Shown: one piece after another, positions 45,160 to 55,742 of the stretch
Layout of the letters: every line of letters begins with the position of its first letter
How positions within the stretch are numbered: position 1 is the stretch's first letter
Translations under genes and position numbers: made by a program
Assembly: GCA_002794785.1 (NCBI GenBank)
Contig: NBBA01000006.1
Location: 1,116,001-1,180,000 of the forward strand
DNA: 64,000 bases
DNA from: Coniferiporia sulphurascens
Taxonomy: Eukaryota; Basidiomycota; Agaricomycetes; Hymenochaetales; Hymenochaetaceae
Direction of reading: 5' to 3'
Notes under the pieces: generated by a model
Database searches by the model: none
Told to the model about the DNA's origin: nothing
The model's input: the letters and a program-made list of their open reading frames with translations, nothing else

Positions 45160-45704
45160 CAGTCGAACCTCCCATAGCGGGTGGAGGTCGGTGGAACCCC
45201 AAAATATCCATTATAGGAGGTTATTCCACTATAAGAGTTCTGAGTTTATTATGTAATAATGAAAAGTGAATTTTTCGAAATTGTACTGGAGCAAAAATGG
45301 GTGGTTTGCACTTCACTTGAAACTTCATCCTGAGTAAATGAAGTTGTGTACAAGCCTGCTGAAATTCAAGCTCAGAGCAGTGCTGGCAGAGCTGGTTGAG
45401 TTCTGCAATTGCTCAGCAGGCTGCCCTGGCACTGGTATCTTTGATTACAACTCCAAATTAGGATATGGGGAGCAGGAATATTTCTCCAGAAGGATGGGAA
45501 AGGTCTGAGCTAGGCTTTTTGAGGGTCCAATAGATCCCAACCATTATGAACTTGATGGAAGGAAACAAAGGGTAACACAAACTTGCAATTTTGCAGCCAA
45601 GTTGACCTCCTATAATGGATATTTCTAATATATTTTCTTCATTTGGCTATCCATTATCCATTATAAAATATATCTGTTATGACATAGGGATTTCCTGACT
45701 ACTG

Positions 45705-45718
45705 ACTCGGTGGGAACC
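45705..45718. repeat. Target-site duplication of the LINE (left)
   Basis: ACTCGGTGGGAACC, repeated exactly at 52709-52722 just after the poly(A) tail. It marks the LINE insertion point inside the pogo-like element. Confidence 0.9.
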
Positions 45719-45777
45719 ATCCTCCTTGTCCTCTAACCACCACCATCTAGGTAGTCTTTACAAGCACTCTGCCCTCT

Positions 45778-48058
45778 ATGTCTGATCAACAACAACAACA
45801 ACCCCAATCCCCTTGCCCCATTGACGAGACCTTTTCTGCCCCCACTGTCTCCACAAGGGGCGGTTTTCGGTCTCATCGAGGATGCGGGTCTGACTCACTG
45901 CCTCCTCCGGGAACGGTCGCGGCTTGCTCCTCCTCGTTCTTGGGGTCGATCTCGAGCTTTTCCTGTGCGCCTCCGGTACCCCCTAAAGTCCTCCCCACAG
46001 TCTCCCCACTGGCGGCAGAGATCATGTCTCACCAACCCTTCCACCCCCTGTCCCGCTCTGTTTCAGCGGTGAGTGACCAAGGAACTGGCCAGGTCATGGC
46101 TCACATCTCATGCCCGGCTACCCCGGGCGGTCTATTTACAGGTCCAACAACCGGTGCCCCCCTCTCTTTTGAGGGTCAACCAGGACTTTCCTCCTTTTTG
46201 GCCCCTGCTCTGCAGGCCCCCCAATCCACCCTCGGTTCTATCTGGGCGGCACCCCTCCCTCCAGCTACACCTCCCCCCATCCCTGCCCTTGCTCACCCTA
46301 CCACGCCCCCTGGTGGTGGTGGTGCGGCTCCCCGTGTAGACGAGACCCCCCATGGCCCACCCCGCCCGACCTCTGCGGCTCTCTCCTCCCTCAACTCCAA
46401 CTCCGAAATGTCGGAGGCTGCGGAGGAGGATGCCCAGCTTTCTACGGCCTCTGCTCGGAAAAAGCGCAAATCCACCAACGCCCCAGCCCCTCTGTCCCCC
46501 CAGGCGGAAGCACTGAAGGTCCCCTACCTCAGGTTGGCCACTACTACAGCAATGCGTGCCTCCCACGAACTTCTTGCACTTGGAAAGACAATGTCTGCAT
46601 CGGCCTCTGAGACTGTCACCCTCCTTGGGGAAATCGCCTTCGCAGTTGGTTCCCTCAACAGTGCCCTGGTCCAGGAGGATCCTCTAGCACACTCTGCCAC
46701 TACGCAGGCCTTTTTGGTGGCGGCGGGCCCACGTTTCAACCTGGCTCCCATGCCGGTTTCCTCTCTTGCTCCCCCCCAGCCTTCCCAGACTGTGGCCAGT
46801 CCCCCCCCCCCCCTCCCTGCCCCAGCAGATGGTTCAGGTCATGTCTGACCTCACACGCCAAATGTCTTTCATGATGCAGCGGATGGACGCCCTCAAACGC
46901 CCCCCCCCACGCTCCTTGGGGGTCGGGTCTGCCCCCTCCAGAGACAGGAAAGGGAAGGGTAAAGCCAACCCTAGTACTGCCCCTCCTCCATCACAAGGAC
47001 CTTCGGGCCCTTCTAACCTCACCGCTGGGTCCACCTTGCCAACACCTGTCACTCCAGGTCTTGCTGTGGGTGGGGCTACCCCTGCCACTGCGCCTGCTAC
47101 TGCAGCCCCAGTGACGACAGGGGCCCCCACTACTGCTAGCGCTGTGAAACAAGAGCCGAAGCGTGCAGTCCTCCCGGTTATCCATACCATTACGGACCCG
47201 ACCCTTGCCATCCACTTCCATGGGGCACCACCTCCTGCTGAAGCGTGCCCTACCGACTCCCAGATGACCATAAACGTCCGGACTGCCCTCTCACACTTTC
47301 CCACTGCGGCCAAATTGGTTGTACGCGCCACCCATTGGAACGATCGAGGCAATTGCTTCGTTACATTCGCTCACAACACTCATGTTCCTACTATGAACAG
47401 CATGAAGGAAGTTGTGATGGCAGCCGTGCAAAGCGTCTACCCTGCCACAGTCTCCCAACTTGTATTGTGGGCCTGTCTCCAAATCGCTGAAGTCCCTACG
47501 CGTCCTGCACCGGGCCTCCCTGCCTTCACTGTGTCCGACCTCCAAGCGGAGTTCCGTGCCGCCAACCCTCACCTCCTCTCACTGCCAATGACTCTAGAGC
47601 CCAACTGGACCTGGGCCTACGAGCTCCTTGGCAAGGACATTATGTCTGCCCCTATCACCTTCTCCTTTGAAGACCCTATGGGCGCCCGTTCTGCGAGTAT
47701 CCTCTCCACGCCAAGGAACCACGTAGTCTACATGTTCGGCCGCCGGCTCAAACTGGTGGCGTGACGTGACCTCCCTCGCCTCATGCAGTGCACTAAATGC
47801 ACTGCACTAGGCCACCTCGTTCAGAACTGCAGGAACCGGCCCTGGTCGTGCCTCATATGCACTGGTCGTCATCGTACCGATGATCACTGCATGCGCTGCC
47901 CTGGTTGTGTCTGGGATGCCCTCCCGTCCTCCTCCCCCTGCACCCATCCCCCCAAATGCTCAAACTGCTCCGGCGAACACCGCGCCGACTCTTCCAGCTG
48001 CCCCAAACAGCGTGGCCATGCCCATTCCTCTTTCGCCCCACCCCCGGTAGATGAGTAG
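45778..48058 (+). pseudogene. LINE ORF1 (gag-like, CCHC zinc knuckles), disabled
   Basis: Pro/Ser-rich N-terminal part, then a region ending in zinc knuckles: CTKCTALGHLVQNC (CX2CX4HX4C), a middle Cys/His cluster and CSNCSGEHRADSSSC. Two lesions break it: a frame slip at a run of 13 C near 46801-46813, and an in-frame TGA at 47762-47764 after KLVA. The stop codon TAG overlaps the ATG of ORF2 (ATGAGTAG), as expected for reinitiation. ORF1 proteins bind the element RNA. Confidence 0.85.
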
Positions 48059-51000
48059 TCCCTGGACGTTCATGCAACACAATGTTGCAATGTCCCGAGT
48101 GCATGTTGAAGCACTCATCCACTCCTTCTCATCTACCCCCGGTGCTCCTCTCCCACCTGCAGTTATTCTATTACAGGAACCCCCTTGGTACCCTATTGGC
48201 ACCTCCCCCTCTATGTTTGCAGCATCAGGTATGCCTGTTTTTGGTTTCCCTGCTATGCCCAACTACCACGTCTTTGTGCCTCCCTCTTCGGGAAGCACCG
48301 AACTAACACATCCGTGTGTGGTTACACTGGTTCACCAGTCCATCCCTCTGTCCCGAGTGGTGCTGGATGCTTTGTGCTCCCCCACTCGTGACATACTCAC
48401 GCTAATTTTTGACACTGGCCTTGGGCCTCTTTTTGTCACTAATGTATACAATCACGATGTGAATAAAACTGCCACCATCTCCTCTCTTGCTCTACTCGAG
48501 CTCCCTCCGAGTGCACACTGGCTGGTTGCTGGGGACTTCAATCTTCACTCCATCCACTGGGACCATGGCTCCCACTCTGCTAGCGACGCCCACAAAGCCC
48601 ATCCGCTGGAACACTGGGCTGCCTCTCATGCCATGCACCTCCTGAATCAGCCGGGCTTCGATACCCGGCGCTGCCCTTCCACCCAATTCACCGAATCAGT
48701 CATCGACCTTGCCTGGGCTTCCCCTTCTCTGGAAGACCTCGCTTTGGGCGATTCTTGGACACAGTCATGGGATACCCCCTCAGGATCCGACCACGCTGTT
48801 ATCACCTGGTCCATCCCCCTCTCTTCTAATCCGCACATCGACCCCTTCCTCCATCCACGGTATGATGACTCGCTCTCTACTGAATGGCTGGAAGCGCTTG
48901 ATGGCCCCCTTACTGCCGCCTTCGCCCTCTCAGGCACCACTTCTAGCCTCCTTGACATCAAAGTCGTCGCCATACATGATGCGTTGGTCTTCGCCACTGA
49001 TTCCTCACACCCTCCATCCACTCAGAAGATGGGAGGACACAAGGTCAAGTGGTGGGACGCTTCATGCCGTGCTCACATGGTTGCTTTGTGTGAGGCCACC
49101 CCGGCGACTCATATCGTGCTCCGACGAGAGTCGGCCGGTATCTTTTGCCGCGCAAAACGCTCGTGGGCCGACTCGTTTACTGCCTCCGTCAAACCGGACA
49201 AAATCTGGCCAATGGCGAAGTGGGCTATGGGCACGAGACATGCGCCCATCCCCGCCCTAGTTACAGGACGCACCACCGTGAACTCTCCTGCAGAGAAGGC
49301 CGCCGCCTTCCGGGCCAAGTACTTTGGTACCCAACCTTCTGCCACCCCTCCCCCGATGTACTCCTTCATTGGTGCCCTCCCTATGCACGATCACCCCATC
49401 CTCATGGAGGAATTAGATCACGCCCTCAATCTCACTTTGAACTCGAGTGCTCCGGGCATTACGGGCGTTGGCTATCAGGCCCTTAAAAGCCTGCATGCCG
49501 CCCATAGTGTTCCACTCCTCGCGCTTTACAACGAGTGCTTGGAAGCTGGACACCACCCCTGTCCTTGGAAGGACGCCAAGGTGGTGATTGTTAAGCTCAA
49601 CGGTTATGCGGTGATCGATGTTGGGGCTTCCTGATTGACGAGGCTGATGGTTACGGCAACGGGGCTTCCTAGATGTCGTAAGTCGAAGGTGATCGTCAGT
49701 GGGGCTTCCTGATCGATGATGTGGACATGAGGTGCTTCTCAACGGGGCTGGGTTACGACAAAGCGACTAATGGCCAAGTGGCGCACAGCGGACTGGTGGT
49801 AGCAGATAATGGGCTTGTATGAACAAAGAGCACAAGCTTAGGGCTTGTGCTACTGAATGTTACATGCTTATATGCTACTCTATGTGTTTACTACTGTAGC
49901 GGCCTGTGTAGGGTAGTTTACCAGACTATGGAAGGTCATGGAAACCCAAGGAATACCTTGGTAATACAAGTAGGGCTATCAGTAAGCAAAGCACATCATG
50001 ATGGTGCAGGAAGGCGTCATCATGGCGTCTTATGGCGCAAAGTGAATAAGGATGAGTAAGGCAGAGAAATGGGGGAGTTGCGCTGACTGATGATGATGAA
50101 GAAGAAGTGAGTCAGCGCAGTAGAGGAAAGTAAAGGAAAATTGTAACAGTGATGCTCCGCAAACTCAATAAGAAGGATCCCACGGCACTTAACGCCTACC
50201 GCCCCATCACTCTCGAGGAAACTATGGGCAAACTCCTCGAGAAGATCATCGCCAACCGCATCCAGTTCATAGCCAACGAACTAGGAGCGCTCCCCTCCTC
50301 CCAGTATGGTACCCGCCAAAAGTCGGGTGTACTGGATGCTGCCACGGACCTCATCAACGAAATTGAATCAGCATGGGCCAAACACCATGTCATGTCGGCT
50401 CTTGCGGTTGACGTTGCTGGTTTTTTCCCTTCCATTCAACACCCTCAACTGATGGCCGTCCTCTCCGAATTAGGGTTTCCCCCTCACCTCGTTTCATGGG
50501 TCCTCTCCTTTGTCTCCAACCGCCAGGTAGCCTTGTCTTTTGACGGGTTCACCGACACTCTCACCCCCATCCCCAACATGGGGGTTCCCCAAGGATCACC
50601 CATCTCACCCATCTTGTCTGCCCTTTTCGCGACTAGCCTTCTTTCCTCCCTCCAGGTTTCCGACCCTCTCGTGTTCGTCCGGGCTTATGTGGATGACCAC
50701 CTCCTTACCACTTCTTCGACCTCCATCGCCACTAACGTCGCGCGTCTCGAACAAGCATACGTCTCCTTCTCCGCAGCATGCCATGCCCTCGGGCTCTCTC
50801 TGGATGACGACAAATCTGAGCTCATCCATTGGACCCGACAGCACGCCCTATGCGAAGACTCCCTTATTCACCCTATTCACCTGCCGCGATGGGGCCTTAA
50901 CCCCCTTCAAATTGTCCCCTCCCGGCCCTTACGTTGGCTGGGGATTTTCTTCGACACGCAACTGCTGTTTACGGTCCACGTTCAATGCATGTGCTTCAAA

Positions 51001-52519
51001 GCCATGTCTTCCTTACACGCCCTGGAACTCCTCGGCAATACTCTTCACGGCCTCGACCCGCTCCACCTTCAACGTCTCTATATTGGGTGCATACTACTGG
51101 TCCTACTCTGGGGCTCTCCCTTGTGGTTTACCGGTGTACGCCAAAAAAGCAAATGCGACAAACTGACTTTAGTCCAGTCCATGGTGTGCCGCCGTATCCT
51201 TGGATCATGGCACACATCACCACGTGGCCCCTCTGAAGTTCTGGTGTCCATTCTGCCTATCCCCCTTCGCCTAGAGCGCACCAAATCTCATGTGGCAATT
51301 TGATATCTCACCACCACGCACCACCTTCTCCCTTTGTGCACTACTCATAAAGGCGCCATCACCACCTCCTTCATGTCCTGGGTTCCCCCTGGGTGTGAAC
51401 AAGTTCCCCGTTACACTCGCCCACCTTGGATTGCGTTACCTGCCTTATGGCATGTGAGCATCGACCGAGCAATTGACCACTCTTCAGAAGCACGTGAGGC
51501 ACTCGTTCAGGCCCACCATGGTCTCATTGACCGGCTGAAAGATACCCCCTCCCGTCTCCTCATCTATACTGATGGATCCCATAAGGGCATGTCTCCCTCC
51601 TCTTTCTCTGGCGGTGCCACTGGTGTCTGGTTTTATCGTGGGGAGGCTGTCCTCACCCACGAAACCTATCTAGGTTCATCGGTCCACACTACGGACTGTG
51701 AACTTGCTGCGATTGCCGATGCCGTTTGGCTTCTGGCTTACTCTTACGACCTCCACCCTGCGGTCATGCAGGTAGAGATCTACACTGACTGCGAAGTGGC
51801 CCTTACACTCCTCACTGACCCTCGTCCAGCCCCTGGCGTTAATGTCACCCTCCTCATTCGGAAGTGCCTAAAAGTTGCTACCAAGCAATTTCCCCATGTG
51901 TTTTTTCATCTTCACTGGGTTCCTGGGCACTCCAATGTGGAAGGCAATGAATTTGCTGACGTCCTCGCCACTGGCATTGCGGACCACCCTCCACCGGACA
52001 CCCCCCCGTTTCTGCCCACCATCCGCTTCCTCTACGGCACTTGCCACATGGAAAAACGACTGGGCCCTGGCCTGTCGTAAACTCCGAGGGACTTCCGATG
52101 CTCACTCCATGGGCATAAACCTTACTCCCTCTACTAAGCCGTCCGCCCTCATGCAGAACCTCAAATTGGGTCGCCGCACTAAGTGCAAAGTTTTCCGGAC
52201 ACTCCTTGGCCATGCCGGCTTTGGTGGGTACTTTGGACGAATTCCAGGACGTGACCCCCTATGCCCGTTCTGCCATACCCCCGAGACAAGAGCGCATTTG
52301 CTCCTCTCTTGCCCTCACACCCTCGCTGCCTGCTGTGCGGCATGGAAGACTCCTTTGCCCTCTACGGAAGCCGAATGGTTCTCCAAGGACGGGTTGCTGT
52401 GTCTGTCATCCTTTCTTGACTCTCACCCTGCCTTTGAAGTGGAACCCATCCTCATCTTCGATCCGGGTGGGCCTACTGTGGTCCACGTTTCTGACCTAGG
52501 CTTTGCAATTGGCAACTAG
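48051..52519 (+). pseudogene. LINE ORF2 (endonuclease - reverse transcriptase - RNase H), disabled
   Basis: The endonuclease shows LLQEPPW, VAGDFNLHS and SDHAVITW. The reverse transcriptase shows FFPSIQ, GVPQGSPISPIL and AYVDDHL (catalytic Asp pair). RNase H shows TDGS, DCELAAI, TDCEVAL and GNEFAD. A C-terminal Cys/His motif is CPFCHTPETRAHLLLSC. Lesions are a solo LTR at 49589-50148 whose removal rejoins the frame exactly, an in-frame TGA at 51301-51303 between RT and RNase H, and a frame slip near the C7 run at 52001-52007. Confidence 0.9.
49589..50148. mobile_element. Solo LTR inside the LINE
   Basis: 560 bp beginning TGTTA and ending TAACA, flanked on both sides by GTGAT (49584-49588 and 50149-50153). 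This has all the marks of a solo LTR: short inverted termini and a 5-bp target-site duplication. Removing it with one GTGAT rejoins ORF2 codons in frame. Internal retroelement sequence is gone, presumably by LTR-LTR recombination. The superfamily cannot be told from the LTR alone. Confidence 0.9.
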
Positions 52520-52708
52520 GCGAAACACACCCTTCTTATTTCACTACCACTTGGTAGCCCCCCTCTCTGCTTCTGGCATCCCACGACTATGTTGCTCTTT
52601 ATAACAACTACCATCTCACAAATACAGGGGCCTAAAGGCCCCTGGAGTGTATTTTGTACTAGATAGTCATGACACACTATAGAAATGCATGTAAAAAAAA
52701 AAAAAAAA

Positions 52709-52722
52709 ACTCGGTGGGAACC
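52709..52722. repeat. Target-site duplication of the LINE (right)
   Basis: Exact copy of the 14-mer at 45705-45718, immediately after the A-tract. Confidence 0.9.
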
Positions 52723-52952
52723 CCAAACTATCCATTATGGGAGGATATCCGTTATGGGAGATGCCCGATATGGGAGGTTCGACTGTACATAATCAAATCC
52801 ACCCAATAAGTAAGTAAGCTGCTTATGGTAAAAGTACTAATTCGGGCACTCAATAAGGCCGAACGCTCAAGCCGCTGAGCCCATCCGCATCCTCCTACTT
52901 AAGCAGCCTCCTTCAACACGGCCCTCTCCCTCCGCATCACGCCCCGGCAACG

Positions 52953-54069
52953 ATGAAGAACAGAAACAAACAAACCAAGTTCCCCGTGGTACGTCCTTCG
53001 CTCTCCCTCCCCGCTACGTCTTGCCCGGCGTCCGCAACAGCTGCATGGGGGCTGGCTGCATTTGCATACCCGGCGTTGCGCAGCCCGAGTCTACATAACA
53101 CGCAATATGCGGCACCCCAGCGCCATGAGCGCATCTCAGAACCAGACCTACACGAATTCCAAACACCTAACCCGTCCTCTCCTCCCCCCTATTCTTAGGC
53201 ACGCATAAAGAAGATCATGCAGAAAGACGAAGAAGTCGGGAAAGTCGCGCAAGCAACACCCGTCGTTATATGTGCGTTTCCTTTTCATCCCATCTCCCAT
53301 CTTCCACCTACCATTCCGCGTTTGCAATGTCACGTCTGTCCGTCCTGACTCGACTCGACTCGACCTGACTTAATTCTACATCTACGTCTACATTCGCGTC
53401 CACATCTGCGCTCGATACGCCCGACACGTCTCGCACCAAACAGCAAAGGCACTCGAGATGTTCCTCTCCATGATCGTCGACGAAGCCGCCAAAGTGACGC
53501 TCGATCGCAACTCAAAGCGCGTGGAAGCATACCACCTGTACGTCCCTCCCCTCCCCTCCCTATTCATACACCACGCACTGAACACCGTCCGCTCTTTGTA
53601 CAATCCGAACCTTGACGAATTTCTCAACCCGTCTCAACCCGTCTCAACTCGACTCAACTCCATCTTCACCTCCAAACACAAACACAAACCCGGACGCGCA
53701 TCAACCTACGCCAGCAAACACGCAGTCGAACACACAGACATGCTCGACTTCCTCAAAGAGATCGTCGCCGGCGTTCCGGACCCTTCCGCGGGTGGGACAA
53801 TCGACATCGAGGCCGAGAAGAACGAAGCAAAGAAGCGGCGCGCACAGGGCGCAGGCACGACGCGGAAGCGCAGGAAGAAGAGCAGCGCTGCAGATACGGA
53901 TGCAGGCGGAGACGACGGCGAGGGAAGCGGAGGCGGAGGTAGAAAGAGGAGCCGAAGCCGAGCCGGATGGGTAATGGAGCGGAACGGCGGAATGGACGAG
54001 GAGGATGGAGACGAAGCGGATGCAGACTTGGACGCTGATCCGGATGTGGACACGTATTCGGACGACTAA
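52953..54069 (+). CDS. BUR6: Negative cofactor 2 alpha (NC2-alpha/DRAP1/Bur6), histone-fold transcription regulator
   Basis: Four exons: 52953-52988, 53199-53271, 53444-53537, 53715-54069; 558 nt, 185 aa. The histone fold reads ARIKKIMQKDEEVGKVAQ, VVISKALEMFLSMIVDEA, VTLDRNSKRVEAYHLKHAV and TDMLDFLKEIV, the signature of NC2-alpha. With NC2-beta it binds TBP and represses or modulates RNA polymerase II initiation. The tail is basic then Gly/acidic (TRKRRKKSS and an Asp-rich end), as in fungal Bur6 relatives. The promoter has been moved away from DAP1 by the transposon stack; 167 bp of original upstream sequence remain. Confidence 0.93.
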
Positions 54070-54396
54070 CCATCCGCCTCTACATTCCAAGTCCGTATTT
54101 ATATTTTTATTCTTGTTTTCCTCGCTCTGTGCGATAATGTCATCACCACGAAGCAACAATGTATTCATACTGTCACTCTTTCGTGTTCTTGCGTACCGCG
54201 CGATACGATCAACGATCTCTCAAAATTAATTTCAACATCTAGTACTAGGGCAACAGCAAGCAATGCATAAAGAACGGCAGACGCGGACTCTAAACGAAGA
54301 AGACAACATCAGAAGGGGACTAACGCATTTGAAAGGGAAGTTTTGTCCACGAAGAAACCACGAAAGTATCGAAAGAGTCCATCGAAGTAAAGTCCA

Positions 54397-55742
54397 TCAA
54401 AGACTAATGTTAATCGGCGTACAGCCGATGTTGATCAGACCGTTGTATTGGTTGTTCTCGCAACTGGTAAGGCGAAAACGTTAGTATTCGATATTATGCG
54501 CGTCTAGCTTGACACTCACCAAACCGTTTGAGCAGAGCTGTCAAGTTGAAAATGAATACACATCAGAATCGTCATAATTCTTACGAAAAATAGAAATGAC
54601 GAACCAGCTGGTACCGAGCACCTAAAGCGAAAAGAAACAAAAAATTAGCGCGAACACAGAGAGGGAGGTGGTGGAATGGGCCAGCTTACGCCACATCCAA
54701 ACCCGATAGGGACGTCAGCGCCTGCTAGGGCGATGCCCAAGAGCCCAAGGATCGCAGATACATCCTCGGAGGACGAGGATTTGACGGAGTTGCAACATTG
54801 GACGGGACCCGTCGAACACGTCGAGCCAGTCTGGGTAGGAACGCCTGAAGGGATAGAGTGTTGGCTTTGACGGAAAACGCGTTAGTAGACAGGCATACAC
54901 TCACTCGTAACGGTGATCGTCGTCGTCGCAGTCTGACCTCCGCCAGGCGTACTCGCAGTAGGGGTGATGGGGCTTCCACCGGTGACAGAGCCAGACTGGG
55001 AGGAGCCAGTCGAGTGAGACGGGGAGAAGGTACTGCTGGAGGAACTGTGGGGGACAGTGCTGGAAGAGGAACCGTGGTTGACGGTGCCAGAAGAGGAGCC
55101 AGGGGCACCTCCGCCAATAGACGAAGACGAAGATGGGGACGAGTGCGGCGCCGTAGGGGTGGAAGTAGGGACCGAGGGTAGCGTCGAGGATGCAGACGAG
55201 GGGGACTGTCCGCCGCCGGTCGAGCTGGCTCCACCTTCACTGGAGGAGGTGGGGGCCGAGGGTAGCGTCGAGGATGCGGACGGAGGGGACTGTCCGCCGC
55301 CAGTCGAGCTGGCTCCACCCCCAGCAGAGGAAGTGGGGAACGAGGATGGCGTCACGGATGAGGGGAACTGTCCGCCGCCACCGGTTGAGCTGGGTCCACC
55401 TCCACTGAAGGACGAGCATTGGAACTGGGGCGGGTACGGGAACTCTGAAGGGAACGCCGATGGGAACGCCGACGGGAATGCCGAAGGAAACGCTGAAGGA
55501 AACGCTGAAGGGAACGCCGATGGGAACGCTGAAGGGAAAGCCTGTGGGAATCCCGAAGGGAAGGCCGACGGGTGCGCCGATAGGTACGCCGACAGGTACG
55601 CCGATGGGACAGCCGACGTCTGAGGGCAGTAAAAGCCTGGGATGCACAGGGCAGCAGGGGCAGCGGAGGCCGGGGCGGCGTGCTGGAGCAGCAGCAGCAG
55701 CGACGGAAGAACGGCAGCAACGAGGGGAAGGGTGAACTTCAT
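54397..55742 (-). CDS. Class I hydrophobin with a long repeat-rich N-terminal region (hydrophobin B)
   Basis: Five exons: 55742-54905, 54844-54690, 54621-54605 (17 nt), 54537-54520 (18 nt), 54463-54397; 1,095 nt, 364 aa. A signal peptide (LPLVAAVLPSLLLLLQHAA) is followed by a mature N-terminus with two Cys (CIPGFYC), about 15 tetrapeptides of SAFP type, and a Ser/Thr/Gly-rich stretch with GGASSTGGGQSP repeats. Only in exons 2-5 does the hydrophobin domain appear: CSTGPVQCCNSV, ILGLLGIALAG, VPIGFGC, then [21 protein letters not shown] and PINISL. The C-X6-CC and C-X5-CC spacings are canonical. Usual class I hydrophobins are about 100-150 aa. The added region may form an extended or glycosylated spacer; that is inference. 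Confidence 0.9.
55438..55617 (-). repeat. Tandem 12-nt repeat encoding SAFP tetrapeptides
   Basis: Roughly fifteen copies of a 12-nt unit (plus strand gggaa(c/t)gcc/tga(t/a) and variants) encoding S-A-F-P with S-A-Y-L and S-A-H-P variants at one end. Unit variants differ mostly at third positions, consistent with slippage and unequal crossing-over. Confidence 0.85.

Larger units (their letters stand above)
45719..52708 (+). mobile_element. Non-LTR retrotransposon (LINE), Tad/I-like, near full length
   Basis: A 6,990-bp insertion flanked by a perfect 14-bp target-site duplication and ending in about 16 A residues. It encodes ORF1 with CCHC knuckles and ORF2 with apurinic-type endonuclease, reverse transcriptase and RNase H. 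That architecture fits the fungal Tad1 or I-like clades. Few disabling changes have accumulated, so insertion is fairly young. It is itself interrupted by a solo LTR at 49589-50148. Confidence 0.92.
45160..52785. mobile_element. pogo/Tc1-mariner-like non-autonomous DNA transposon, split by a LINE
   Basis: The ends are inverted repeats: CAGTCGAACCTCCCATAGCGGG at left, and the reverse complement of CAGTCGAACCTCCCATATCGGG at right, 21 of 22 matching. TA lies directly outside both (45158-45159, 52786-52787), the target-site duplication of Tc1/mariner-type elements. Without the LINE it is only about 620 bp and encodes no transposase. The right end has spaced ATGGGAG repeats that could be transposase-binding sites. 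The left end also holds a stretch (about 45193-45224) in direct, not inverted, orientation to about 52712-52743. Confidence 0.85.

Noticed and set aside
45160..45704. Transposase relic in the pogo-like element
   Set aside because: No DDE-type motif or long frame in any of the six readings; it is treated as non-autonomous.
46132..46566. Minus-strand ORFs across LINE ORF1
   Set aside because: Complement of Pro-rich coding sequence; no motifs.
55057..55623. Plus-strand ORF rich in Gly/Asn/Ala opposite hydrophobin B
   Set aside because: Mirror image of the repeat-rich coding exon; the minus strand has signal peptide, introns and a hydrophobin domain.
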